A stretch of DNA of 64,000 nucleotides from Dendrolimus kikuchii. Lineage: Eukaryota > Arthropoda > Insecta > Lepidoptera > Lasiocampidae. The position numbers were made by a program, and so were the translations under genes. This document shows, one piece after another, positions 1 to 13,098 of the stretch; the stretch's first letter is position 1, and each line of letters opens with the position of its first letter. The notes under the pieces were generated by a model. The model saw only the letters and a list, made by a program, of their open reading frames with translations, had not been told where the DNA came from and searched no databases. The stretch lies in NCBI GenBank assembly GCA_019925095.2, contig CM034388.1, forward strand, positions 7,834,501 through 7,898,500, read 5' to 3'.

Positions 1-3000
1 TTGGGCCGCTCTGGAAATTAAAAGAAATTCAAAGTCAAAAGTTTCAATTCAAAATAAGTTCCACTGAAGAACATTTTGAAGCTCAAACATATAAGTTAAA
101 AATTAAATTTACTTTCTATTCTATGTAAATTAAAATAATTTTACTTTATTTTTATATTGAGGTTATACATCTTATAAAAACGAATAATAATGACGATTAC
201 GTATCAATGTTGTCTATTTCGTAAAACTATTATTACACTGAAGCCAGTTCTACTAGAATGGCATAATAGGCATTCTGCAGTCGCTGTGCCGCTGGCAACG
301 AAAACACTATGTTGCACACATGACACAACCTCATCCTTCCGGCAATCGTGGGAAGGTAATGCAAATGAGACACCGTCGCTTCGCAATAAGGAAGTTAAGG
401 ATGGTGAATTTAAATTAGCAATAATCTATATAATCTTGAAAAACCTACGTTAATTAGTTTTTTGGTGTTAATAAAGCTATGTAAAAACCCACCTATAGAT
501 GCTTCCTCCTTTTTTAACATCCATTAAGGCTGCCCACATAGCTTCATTAGAATAACGTCTATTCGGGTTATATTTACCCATCATAACTCTTTCTAGGTCT
601 TTTCTTGATAACCCTGAAGAACTAACTTCTTTTCCCTCTAAAAATTGATCCAAATCCGACTTAAGCACCGTATCACCAATATCTATATTTCTATCTTTAA
701 AAATAGGCGGCCGACCCCGCCTTTTTATCGGGCATTTTTCCCCAATTTTGGGCATTTTCTTTTCACTGGCAACACTCTTTGGAATCAATTCCACTTCTGA
801 CTTCGAATTTAATTTTTCGCTGCGTTCCATTTTTTGCTTTTTTATTTGACTTGCTTTTAATAAAGACACTTCAAGTTCCCCATTTTGTTCCAACCAGGAT
901 TTGTAATAATCATTTTCTTCTTTTTCATGCAATTTTTGTATATATTCCTCTGTGGAGTTTGTGTTGAAACCGTATTTTGTGAATTCATTTTTTATCTCTG
1001 ACGCGTTCATTTTCGAAAGTCTATTTATATAATCAGAGTTTGCTTTGGCTAAACTTTGGAGTTTGTTTTGAAAAAAGAGTTCGTTGTCTGACTTTACTCT
1101 TATATAGTTACTGCGACGGCCTGCAAAATAAAATAAAATAAAAGTTAGAAAAAATTAAGATGTAAGTATAATTACAAATATTATATTTTAGTATTTTCTT
1201 CAGTTATACAGTAACAAATAATTGAAACTAAGTGTTAACGGATTTAAGAAGGCGTGTTTGATTTGGTTTTTTAATTCGACGTTTTCCACTTTTCATTAGC
1301 CATGATCAAATAATTACTCGGCCGTCACGAATCAAGGAACAACGATAAATAAGAATAAAAAGACCCTTCACTGAAAAGTAATAAAAACGATACACCAAAT
1401 AAGGGACAACCAAGTTATACAACGATATCTCGGAAAACCTATACAATTCATAAATTCTAATATCATCAAAAATTATTCTTAAACTCGATGCTAAATATTA
1501 TCCAAACAAAATTTAAATAAACTTCAAAAAACTTTGCTCAGATAACAGAAGGTATAGGAGTGTCTCAAGCTAATTTTTAATATTTTTAGAATTAATAGGT
1601 TAGTATAAGATTTCCGTTACACCATGTACATGAGCTAACGTTCTTTCGAACTTCGCCTTAATCACGTCTTATCGTTAACAAAGCAAATATTAACAATAAA
1701 TATTTTTTCTAATTTACATAAAAACATTGAACCATGAACATCTATATATTCAAAAAATGACGAAAGTAAAAACTTCATACAAAACAAAAATAATTTACTA
1801 AAAATGTCTGTAAGATAATCCTGGTAAATACAAAAATAATATAATAAACACTACACACGAGCGATAGAAGAAAAAATATTACTCAAAAATTACTAGACCG
1901 ATTTGAATAAAAAAAGAAAATAATCTGTCATTCATGGTTCAATTTTATAATTTATTAATTTTTCAAATAAACATATGAAAAATTGGCCTACCTTACAGAC
2001 ATTTTTATATTATTTTCTGTTTTGTTTTATTGACAATGTCCATTCACAACATGATATTCCCGTATTTTTGCACAAAACACTTTAAAAATCGAACTGAATA
2101 TTAAAGTTTTAAATACGCGTGATATAAAGATATCGTCAGGATACTTTAAAAAAATAATTAGAATAACATATTAAAAAAATATATAAAATTTGATTTTAGT
2201 TTTTATTTAAATAGTAATTAATTAAAAAAAATCGTGTAAACAAAACAGCAAGTGACATAAAATACAAAAGATGTCACATTGCAAACAAACATTGGATTAA
2301 AAAAAAAAGAACAATAAATTTTTATGACAGCAGCCATGTTGCTAACCTTACCGGTCTAACCAGAATGAAATAAAAAATCTTTTTAACAATTTTGCGAAGT
2401 TTTTGAATGCTATCATGGAGTAATTAATATAAGGAATGACAACTCCCAATTAAAAAAAAGTAATTATGGAAAACCCCTACATGGATTTGGAGTTAAAGAT
2501 ACATATTTGAAATAATAAAATGTTCGTTGAAAGTTTTAGTGACGATTTTTATAAAAAAAGTGAAATAAACTGATTAGTGCAGCCGTATTTATTCAAACCA
2601 TCGCAGTATTGCTTTAGAATCAATTTAGTAGGTATCTCAAGCTCAACAGTTTGTATGCCTCTGTAAGACGATATATATGTATCTACTACTAAATACTTGT
2701 ACGATAATTTGTCTCCATGTTTGTGTTAAAATAAATTAATTTGAATTAAAACTTTCATTATCATTCTTAAAATTACACGATACAATATTGTATTTAGTAA
2801 ACAAAGAGTATTTTATAACAGACAATTTAACGCCATCTAGATTTTATACGACATAAAAAAAATGTAAAATTCATTTTGTATCTTATAGATATATAATTAT
2901 AAAATAGATGCATTAAAAACATAATTATCGAAAAAATCTTTTGGTAGCGATTTGCAATACGTATCATAAAACATAACAATTAAATTTAATTAACTTTTAC

Positions 3001-6000
3001 TTTAATAATTTTTCTTTGAAATTTTCTAGTGATACATAATTAAAATGTAGTACGTAACTTACCAGAAGTTTGACCGAGACTGCTGCCTGGTTTTCCGGGC
3101 TCTTCGTCCTAAAATGACAATTTTTTAAAGTTTAAACTAAGTTTTAAGCCGCTGAGGGCGTATTAAATGGAGAAACTAGAGGTAAGAAAAGTTGTTTCGA
3201 AAATTGAATGGAGTTAATATGTTTCTGCTTTGCGTATGGAGCTTTCGTTATTACTGGTTTTCTACAAATTTGACATAAATTCAATATTAGTAGGTAATGG
3301 CAATTTCCGACCACTGCAATGGTAAGGTGAAAAACTGGATAGAAGATATAGAAACAGCTTATATGACTTTGTACCCTTAGTAACGGCGGCAGATTACATT
3401 TTTGATATTTGAAATCAGTATAATTTAAACGTTAAATAAAAGTTGACGGAATGTAATAAATATGATAAACTGACTCCGTCTTTATCAGATTTAAATTAAT
3501 TAAATGATAAAACCAGAACATCACCTCTACTAAACCCTTTACTGTACGTGGTTACACACTGGGAATTCTTTTGTCATTTGCATTCAAAACCAAAAAAAGC
3601 TAGAGAACCCTAAAAAAGGACATACCTCGTTGTACTCCATGTGGTCGTTGTCCAACTCCCCATAATACAAGCCGTCTTCTTCGACTGTCTCCTCCTTGAC
3701 GACTACACCCCTGTCTTCAGACTTCCGTTTCTTAGTGCCGTTTGTGGTTGCTGAAGGGATACTGCTATTAGGCTTTTGTTGTTGTGTTTGGGATGGACCT
3801 GACATATTGAAAAATATTTAAGCTTTAAACTCGTTTTATACCTAAACGAAGAGGAGAGGAGCGGAGAATAGGTCCTTTATAAGTAACTTATATATTTATT
3901 TCCATAGCTCCCCTCCGCTTAACTTTAGTATATACTAATGATTAATAGTACACGTGTGAGCCAGTGCATTCGCTCCATACAAAATACATTTGAACTGATA
4001 CGGCTCAAAATTTGAAAATGTAAGACTACAACATTTTTGTCGTGCTACTTACTATTCACGCTGCAAACGTAAGAGAAAGAACGGAACGAGGCTTATACTA
4101 CAAAAGTAAAATAACGCCTCTACGGATATTCATGTGACAAAGAGGGACAACATGACATGTCATAGTTCGACTGTAAAATGAGGTAACCCAGGCCGAACAC
4201 ACCCTGTTATTAACGAACATTTCCGAACTAGAAGTTTTGAACAGGACAAAAAAGAGAATGATGCTCACCGCCTCACCGGCCTCATCGCTTCAAATGTACT
4301 GCCGCAGTACAATCCGTACAAATTAATCTACATGACTTATTTGAAGTGGTACATTGTACTAGTTCAGTGCAAAATGTCATATTACTCTTACAAACTCATT
4401 TTATAATCATGTCCAACCCAATACACCCTACATCATTCAATTGGAGAGGAGAGGACATGCTTTCTTAATTACAAATCATATACTTATCGTTATTTCTACG
4501 GGTTATATCTGTATAGCTTTAGTGTATATTATTCAATTGAAAAGGTAGGCTATGACTGTTTTTATCGTTTCGTAAGTAACTGACGAAAACAGTGAACATT
4601 TCTCATCACTACGGCACTCTTCCATTTGCGTGATCCGACAAGAACTTGGGCCCCTTATTTAAATGTCGTTTAAACTGAACCCTTTGGGAATAATAAGCCA
4701 TAAAAAAATTACTTCAATTTTATAAAACCGTCATGTCATTGTATCATTCGATACCACACATAAACTCTATACAAGTAATGGCAATTTTACACCAAAGACA
4801 AGGTAAAAGAATGGATAGTGAGATATAGAAACCCTTTACAAATCAGAAGGATTGCCCCCGCGATGCGTGTTCCCCGGCCAGGATTCGGACCAACTCACCG
4901 TTAACGTTACTGCTACCTCTCTGCGCGTTTGCAACTAACGCCTCACTCGCCACATTGAAGTCTTTGCTCTCAGATTTCACCTGCGAATCGGATGACAGCC
5001 CTAACGTGTCGCTTGAGCATAGACCTGGTGAAAATACATAAAATTTGTACTCTACTCTACATTAATATATAAAGTTATTTGTATCTTTGATCGGATTTAA
5101 CCCAAACTATAGGTATGGAAATTTTTATGACTAATACTAACTAACTAAAAAATTACCTGTAAAAAGTAATTGACCCTAAAAACCTCTAAAAAGTAACTAA
5201 CCTCTGATTTGCAGTGCTTCAGCCGACTTCAGCAAGCTGGGCAGTTCCTCTTGGGTCACATTTACTTCCCCTTTGTACATAAAGTCCACTAATGCCTGCA
5301 TTTCGCTGAACCTGGAACGGTCATAGAGTAGGTAGATGTAGGCCATTGCAAGTACTTTTACGAAAAACGTGAACGCAGTCCATTTTGCTATAACTTATCG
5401 TTAGATAGCGCTGCAGTCCATCATTTTCTTCACCGAATACATACAAATTTAATGAATTTGTTGGTTTGTTAGTTTTACTAATCGGTTGAACATATTTTCA
5501 TAACATTTGGGAAGGAGATTAGTCGTGGGTAATATTTAAAAATAAAATCAGACTCAGTCGCGGGTAACTACTAGTATCTTTGTTTATGTTTGCAAGTAAA
5601 AAATTATTAGACCTGATGACAAGTAGTTACCGCCGCCTGTGGACATTTTCAATACTAAGAGAGCCGATGCGTTGCCTACCTTGTTGGGACTTTAAGAGTT
5701 CTTTATCTAAAGTACCTTTACATATTTATACACGATGACCTAAAAATTCTATACTAATTTATCAATTGCAAAAATATGAAAAAATTGCCTACGACAATAG
5801 CAGCTGTTATTAGAACCAACTTTAATAAACTAGAAAAAAATATTTATTTACATTTACAAACTTGGTTTTGATAACAACTTACTGGTCTATAGCTTTTCGA
5901 TGTTCTTGGAAGTGTTAAATACATACATACATACATAACTTCACGCCAGTTCCCTTGCGGGGTAGGCACGAACAACAGGGCGCCATTCAGGCTTATTCTT

Positions 6001-7806
6001 ACACACCTCACTTGCTTCTTTGACATTCATAACTCTTGTCATGCACGCTTGTCTGTTCTTAAGGCTCCTGACATCACCTTCTGCTAGTACACGTGTTAAA
6101 TAAATATAGGAATTCCGGTACACTCTGTTTATTATATTATTAGGAATGTATCTTTTATCTAAAAAATTACATAGACATATACTATGTATATGATACATGT
6201 TACTTACATGGCAGCCACCGCTAATCTTTATTTTCTTCACAATTTCACTATAGCCTATAAAACCTTGTTATCCGTATGTCAAAAAAAGAAAGATCGACTT
6301 GGATTATGGGTCCCGTTGTTGCCAAAAATGTCTACGAATCCCTAAAAGGAAGAGGATATATTAACGTAAAAAATGTATTACCTCATATCCCGCATCAGGA
6401 CAATGGGATGTTTGCAAGGGTTCTGTAGGAACAGCTTTTCGAGATATGCCGAGCAGGCGGATAAGACCAGCTTGTGGCAACGCAGCTGCCTCGACTCGCA
6501 GGCCAACGTTACATCGGCGAACTGTTCCGTGAGGAGTAGTCTTGGGAAGACTGCCTGACATTGCAAAGGAAATAATTTTATTATTATCATAATTCGCTCG
6601 GTCACTGTCTGCCTCTGCTTGTCCCGTGGTACCTGAGCAGTGTGGTATCCACAAAGGTATTTCATTATTCTATGGGTATGCATAATGCTTTTTCACCTCT
6701 TAAAAAACTCTCTACAGAACAGTTTACATAAGTAATCCGAAAATAACTTGACCAATTTTTACTTATGTCGAGTTTCTAATATTTACATGCCGTATTCCTA
6801 TATCTTACTATACATAAACTCCATACAAGTAATGTCAATTTTTAACCAACTTTCTAAAGGATGAGTTTCTCAATTCGACGGTATGTTTATTTTTTATGTT
6901 TGTTACGCGATTTCTCCGTCAATTGTGGTTCGATCTTCAATAAAAAAATTTAAAGCATATACTCCTGCGGTGGTCCGATTGTCACTAAGTCAGGATCTGA
7001 TAAGTGGATCCCAGGGAATTCGAGAGCAACCCTTGTCGAATAGGGCGGAGCCCCTACCCTTTACAAAAGAGGAACTTGTATATACGTATCAGTAGTACAA
7101 TTTCTACAGGCGCTTAAAATACAATTTCTAAAGCTATTCAAGCAACTAAAAATGGCGATTTTTTACAAAAACAGAACCGACTTCAAATGAATAACTAAAA
7201 AATAAATATTTTCTACAACATATTAAAGACAGTGCCAAGTAAAACATAAAAACAACAAGGTAATTGCAAAATGAACCGATTTCAACATCTTGTACAAAAT
7301 ATTTCTTTTTTGGTTTTTAGTTTGAAGTCAATTGTGTAAAAAAAATAAATATTCACCAATGATAAGGCAAAAGAATGGATAGTATGATATAGTATTATTA
7401 TACTTTCTTCCATGGTATGTGTTGCAACACCCCAAACGAAGTGTCGGTTGTTGCAACTTATTACTAGCTGTGCCCGCGCGACTTCGTTCGTCAAAGCTAC
7501 TCATTCGTAACATCAGCTATCTGCCAGTGAAAGTTCCGTTAAAATCGGCCAAATCATTTTAGAGATTAGCCGAAACATCCACGCAGGCAGACAGACAAAA
7601 ATTTTAATATTTGATTTTTTGGTATGAGTACCTTATGTGCTTTCATATGCATAAGTAAAAAGCTGTTATTTCGGCATTACAAACAGATACTTCAATTTTA
7701 TTTATCTGTAAAATAGATAAGACGTATGTGTGAAAATTCAAAATACCTGTAAATTCGTATGGTAAGAGTTCCATCGTAGGCAAAACTGTTGCGGGGGCAG
7801 CGCCAT
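1..7806 (-). CDS. BTB/POZ, AT-hook and psq-type HTH transcription factor, 3' end outside the window
   Basis: Exons, read on the minus strand: 7806-7747, 6554-6382, 5311-5202, 5024-4899, 3798-3626, 3108-3063, 1120-493 and 10-1 (continues off the window). Every junction has GT-AG sites and the phases match. The start at 7806 gives [20 protein letters not shown], the classic opening of insect tramtrack-type BTB domains; the BTB fills residues 1 to about 120 ([40 protein letters not shown]). A linker follows with a basic KKRKSEDR stretch near residue 182 and two possible SUMO sites (VKSE, VKEE). An AT-hook KRRGRPP lies at about 362-368. A psq helix starts near 417 ([18 protein letters not shown]) and is split by the last intron; the final exon adds A-A-Q. 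Family knowledge: such proteins are nuclear, dimerise through BTB and bind DNA through psq. Unspliced read-through after 493 gives WVFT-stop, a possible short isoform. Related to bric-a-brac/pipsqueak-type factors, but I cannot name the ortholog. No 5' UTR exon was identified. Confidence 0.87.
1233..1311 (+). repeat. Degenerate Penelope-like terminal repeat
   Basis: It aligns with the 48.5-kb left arm: TTAACGGATTTAAG, TTTGATTTGGTTTTT, CGACGTTTTCCACTTTTCA, GCCATGATCA, against TTAACGGTTTTAAG, TTTGATTTTGGTTTTT, CGACGTTTCAGCCACTTTTC, GGCCGTGATCA. It lies in the long intron of the BTB gene (1121-3062); the rest of that intron shows nothing recognisable. Confidence 0.6.
4750..4830 (+). repeat. Short dispersed repeat with AGGTAAAAGAATGGATAGTG
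   Basis: Fullest copy: ACTCTATACAAGTAATGGCA, ATTTTACACCAAAGACAAGG, TAAAAGAATGGATAGTGAGA. Shorter or inverted copies: 3270-3355, 6795-6860, 7363-7395, 10722-10745, 11870-11900, 42308-42330, 47222-47300, 58865-58905 and 60995-61050. Confidence 0.6.
7464..7640 (-). mobile_element. Helitron-like 3' end fragment upstream of BTB exon 2
   Basis: On the minus strand it ends with ...CGGGCACAGCTAG before T; the plus strand reads ACTAGCTGTGCCCGCGCGACTTCG, AAATCGGCC, GGCAGACAGACAAAA. It sits in the first coding intron of the BTB gene. The far end is not defined. Confidence 0.45.
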
Positions 7807-10800
7807 CTCTTGTCGTTCCCAGGTAACTTTTCAAATTAATTCAAAAAACATTTTTTCAGTACTTAGTATTTTTTAATCTTTGGCCGATTTTCACTTTTTT
7901 AGATTACCTATTTAAATTGCACTTGGTATTTTTTATATTTGTTTAAAACGAGAAAAATTGCACGATAATAATAATGATTATAAAAGTCTGATTTATCACA
8001 GAGTTTAATATAACTTATGTTTTATTTTTATAATTATGTAAAAATATTATAATTTTAAGTACATTCAATACTTTTAAGTAGAAACTTTAAGGACTAGAGT
8101 TTTTTTTTAATTTCTATGAATACTGGATGTGTATTTATGTTGATGTTACCTGCAAAGAAAAAACATTTTTCAATAATTAAAAACAATAATGAACCCATCA
8201 GAGAAATATTCTAAAGCTCCTGTTAATTTACAAGCGCTTTTTAGGGATTTACCATTACAATCGAGGTTTTTCCAGAGCAATACAATCGATTTTTAGGGTA
8301 CCGTAGCCATTTTGCCAAAAATGGAACCCTCATACAATTGTCAAGTTCGTAAACGATATGATTATGGACGTGCTAATTGCAATTATAGTGTATCGACGCT
8401 AAAAGAAAACGATGTGCGAAACCCATCAATCTGTCTTAGACAATCGTGGCAGGTATATCGCCAGTTTGACCATAAAATAGGGACACCAGAATCCAACAGT
8501 GGGACGGTTATGGGCTAATATTATTGTACACATTATGGATGTAAGGCAAGGAGAAGTAATTAGTATACCCACTGTTACACAACGCTGTTTTCGTGAAAAT
8601 AGGAAAGGTATCATTAGACACACTTGGAAGAATACTAACTGGTATTGAATAATCGCAAATTGTGCTAAGATATATTCAAAAGAAGAAATAGAAGTGTAAA
8701 CTGAAACATCATCTTCTAATTTACCTTTAATAAGTCGTCACAATTCATAATCTTATTAATTAATTACCATATAAAATATAACATAAAGGTGTATCTCTAC
8801 CTAAAAGTTCATATTGCAACGATATTGATTTTTTGGCATAGAAACCTTTTTGTTTAAAAACTTAGGGGATGTATCGCTTTCTCTTTTCCACACATTATAT
8901 ATCTGTTTCGCTCGCAATCATTAGCCATGTTGAAAGTTTTTGTATTACTGGGGTCATTCTACTAATTTAGTATTTATTTTTACTATTTAATTACTTGCAT
9001 TAATATTAATATTTATACAATTTTGGCCTCTTTGGTTCGGTGATTTAAGGATGGGTCCGCACAATACAGTGAAACTCAGAGGCGGGTTCTGTTGATGACT
9101 TCAAAATAAATGCTAAAATTTGAGCGAAAACTGCTATTTGTTTGATACCTATTCATTAATTATCGTTTCAGAATTTTTATCTGTCAGTCTGAAAGTTAGT
9201 TTCGAATAAACTCTGAAACAGCTCAGTTGATTTCAATGCAATTTTTTTATGGACCAAAACAGGATTTTTATTTTTTATTTACTTTTATGATTTGATAATA
9301 TATCATCAATAAGTCTTCATAGCCTACGCAACCAATGTTACGGACGTAAATTTCATGCACAAATAATGGTTAAGTTCATATTGAACCCAGAACTACATGT
9401 TTTGTTTTTTCGGAAGCTTATTTAAGGGGTCCGAAGAGGTAAACGACCTAAGAGGGCGCGACTAAAATAGAATCGGGCGGGGGTCTGTCTGCGGCGAGTT
9501 GAGTCATCAGAATATACTTTTAAATGGCATATTGAGATAAGGGATTTACCATTTTCTATTCTTATACTAAGGCATTGACACCGAAGGTCTCAAGCAAAGC
9601 AGTTCTCAAAAATATTGTTAAAACTAGTTTTTGAGGATAATTTTCACTCTACAGTTAGGATGTTTTTTTTATGAATTTTGACGCGAATAACTCTTGACCT
9701 ATTTACTTTAATAAATAAATTGGATAAGTGCTTGGCACGCCGCGCACAATAGAAAAGTGCCGTCAAGGTGACAAAAAATATCTTCTCTTTTAGTTATATG
9801 ATTACCGAATCATAAAAAAGCATTCAATCCAAAAAATCATAAAAAAAGGGGATATTTCAAAATTAAAACCAATTTCAGGCAAAGTATTTTTATGTTTAAC
9901 TTTTTCAGAATTTTCCGTCTTATACATAGAGGGAAAACAATTTTTACAACATTATGTTTTTCCCTGTAGTGAGAGGCCCGAGCCCCGCAGTGAGACATTT
10001 ATGGGGTGTTATTAATATATTATGTTTTATCAATATCTGCCTAACGATATGTATATTGAAAAAAAAATCAAATCTTAATTACACGTATGTCAGACACCTC
10101 TAGTCTTTATTTTTCTACGATTTTTCTATATAACTTTGTAGAACTATAATTAGACTACATCTTTATATCAAATTGCATCCATGTAGACCCAGTAGTTTCC
10201 GAGAAACATATCTGTGAACTACACAGACATAAGATCAGATGGAAAGACAGATAGCTCGACGTGTTTCTTACATAACGATTTCATCTTTGCCAAAATGGCC
10301 ACGGGAAAAGCTGGCGCGAGCCATTTTACTATTGCAGTTTTTAGTCGGTGGGATATTCTTTTGCTAAATGGCTACCCTACAACGACCCTAAAACCCTAAA
10401 ACGAAATTATTAGTGGCTGCCATATTAAGACACGATAAACGATGTATTCATTTCGACGTCATATCGCAGCAATATTTTGTGTTAGGTCCAAAACAATTTA
10501 GCTTAACATTCAGACATGCAATTTTGTATATATATGCATCCGGTATCGATTCTCATACTTTGCAGATATAAGAAATTGACGTAGCCAAATGTTTGTGTGG
10601 CTAAATTTATTAGAATTCAATGTAAGCAACCCACGGATAGCAATAGTAGATTCGTGGCTAACCGCGTCTTTGACTAGCGTTTCAAATGACGTGGGCTCGA
10701 ATACTGACAAAGAACCATGCGCCAGTTCCTATATCTTACTATCCAGTGTGCCTTATGCATTATTAGTGGTTAAAATTTAAGAATTGACCTAATCTCCATA

Positions 10801-10939
10801 AACGTATTTATTAATATTAGAACAATTAGAGTTAAGCTTAATACCTAATAAATTCCTGCAAAAGAAATTAAAAAATAAAAAGAACACAATAGTCCGACAA
10901 AATAAAGGGAACTATATTTCTTGACACCAAAATTTATAT

Positions 10940-11770
10940 TTGTCATCAAATTGTATCACCTAATAAATAGATCTATCGCCACGAAATATTTTCGTTCTGA
11001 GATAAAAAAAAGTGTTCCCAGGTATGAACTATCAAATTAATGTTAATATATGTGTAAAATAAGAGATGGATAACCAATAAAAATGTAGTGCATTAGATGA
11101 ATATAAACTTCGTTCTTATAATAATAGTTTTATTACTTAAATAATAGCTTTGTGCTCAGAATGGTAGATCTGTCACCAAATAAATAGATTATCGATCCCT
11201 GACTGCGACTCCTTTTTATTTGTTATTTTGTCACCAATACAATAGTTACATTTTATTTCGTTCAGTTATTAAAATAATAGTATTCGTTACCAATTTAATA
11301 CATCAATTTATAATTTTAATAAAAATATGTTCAAAGAGGCGGAGACAAATTGGCGCGCTTTCTAAGCAAAAAATGTGCTTATCGGCCAGAAAAGAAAAAG
11401 GGGGCACCCTTCAAAAGCCAAACCAGCGCTGATTATTCAGTGATTATTATTTTTAATAATAAATATTGATTATTTTGACTTTAATTAAGTGTTTTATTTA
11501 CTATTCTGCTAGAAATTTTATTTAAATATATTTATACTACTTGTGATTGTATATTGTATATGATTTATTGGTGATCTCTTTAAATTAGTTTGCTTAAATA
11601 CTTCTTAGGACAAACGTATTACAATACATACAAAAACATTTATTTGGTGCTAGACCCTATATCTCCATCATTTTAGTTGATTTATTGTGGTATTGATTTT
11701 ATATTGTTTGGTGACTACATTTTGGTGATAAATCTACTATTTTGCGGGCAAACCCTATTATTTAAGAAAC
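10940..11770. repeat. Array of short CACCAAATAATAG-like motifs, converging on both strands
   Basis: Plus-strand motifs near 10953 (CACCTAATAAATAG), 11171 (CACCAAATAAATAG), 11230 (CACCAATACAATAG), 11265 and 11291. Complement motifs near 11641, 11708, 11725 and 11755 (TTTGGTGAT, CTATTATTT). Irregular spacing and no coding. Reads like an old fold-back element; not recognised. Confidence 0.4.
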
Positions 11771-11924
11771 ACAAAACTAATTAAATTGGTAATAGCTTAA
11801 ATTATACCCCAAAATAAATAGGCGGAGGGAGAGGACGGCGGAGGCCGAGTTAGAACAAAAAAATGTAAATAGTAAGGTAAAAGAATGGATAATGAGGTCC
11901 CGAGCATTAGTGAGTTTTCAGACT

Positions 11925-12125
11925 TATTGTTAGTATTCACAATTACCACGAGCCGACGGTGAAAGGAAACATCCTGATGAAACGTGCACATCGAGCTAAC
12001 CGATTTTTGTGAAACACACCACTAAGCGCCACGGGTGTATCTACTGTCCAGTCTTTTAAAAAGTGTTTCACGAACCCAGTAGTGCAACGTTTATAGGCCG
12101 ATATTACTTAAGCTCAGTATTCTAC
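11925..12125 (+). repeat. SINE-A body, 5'-truncated
   Basis: CACAATTACCACGAGCC, GGTGAAAGGAAACATCCTGA, TGCACATCGAGCTAACCGAT and CAGTAGTGCAACGTTTATAG in SINE-A order. Tail scraps of the same family are at 8428-8525 (CCAACAGTGGGACGGTTATG) and 9968-10015 (GAGGCCCGAGCCCCGCAGTG). Confidence 0.6.
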
Positions 12126-13098
12126 TTATAATCTTAAAGGATTATAGGCAGAATCAAATAATATTAATTAATATTAATTAATAAGATATATTTAAGGTTA
12201 AGTTTTTTTTATTGAATAATTTTGGTGACCAACAAAGCACATTACATACTATTGGAGTTATTGGAACACATTTCATGATTTCGCAATAGGTTAATCCGCT
12301 TTGTTCACGTAACTTCAATATAGGTAAACAACGGGGTAAACCCTCTCTTGAAAAACATGGTAGATAAGTGCTTTACAATATAAAAAGGTTTAGGGACCTC
12401 CGAACTACACGTTCTTACCAAATTTGAATCATAAAGACCTAGTAGCTTTTGAGAAAAATGTATCATACATACATAGATGGTCAGACGGATGGATATGGCG
12501 CTTTCATAAGTTTTACGTTTTGGCCAAAATGACAACGGAACCCTGAAAAAGAATAAATGTCCGCCTCCGCCAGGCATCTCTGCGTAGGGAATCCTTGGAG
12601 AAAAATTCAAATCGTTCTTTTTTTCTCCCATTCACTGTTATAATGCTATATAACAGGCCCTAGTGCGGTATAAAAGCTCTCAACGACGCGAGTTCCTTTC
12701 CAAGAAAGCGTGTTGGCCTCAAAACGGTATCTCCGAAAATAGACCAGGCCAGACCCCCGCGCCGGTTATTTTGGGGCGCGCAGAGGTCGACGGTCTTACG
12801 GGACCTTTTGGCTAACAAACGCTTCGCGCGTGCGATCTATTCAGGCAAATAAATACAATAATACCAATCCATATACGTCCTACCGCTGGACTTGGGTCTT
12901 CCGATGTTTTTGGGGGAAAGGACAGGATTGTCGCCACAGATGTTTCTCAGTAACTTTTTTATTTAAATAGCTAGGTGACGAGATATGCGTTTCCAACTTT
13001 TGCTTTTTCCTTGTGTACCACTTTTGAATTACGGAGTAAAAATTCTGGAAAAATTCAACGTTGTAGCGCTTAAAAAAACTACTTACATAAAATATATA

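Larger units (their letters stand above)
7807..13096. other. Spacer upstream of the BTB gene
   Basis: Holds no recognised coding exon. It contains SINE-A tails (8428-8525, 9968-10015, 11925-12125), short dispersed repeats, the CACCAAATAATAG-type array, a tandem AATATTAATT block at 12160-12185, and a GC-rich block at 12650-12850 of unknown nature. Untranslated first exons of the BTB gene probably lie here. Confidence 0.5.

Noticed and set aside
190..453. 87-aa plus-strand frame
   Set aside because: It lies in the last intron of the BTB gene and resembles nothing; the opposite strand is equally open.
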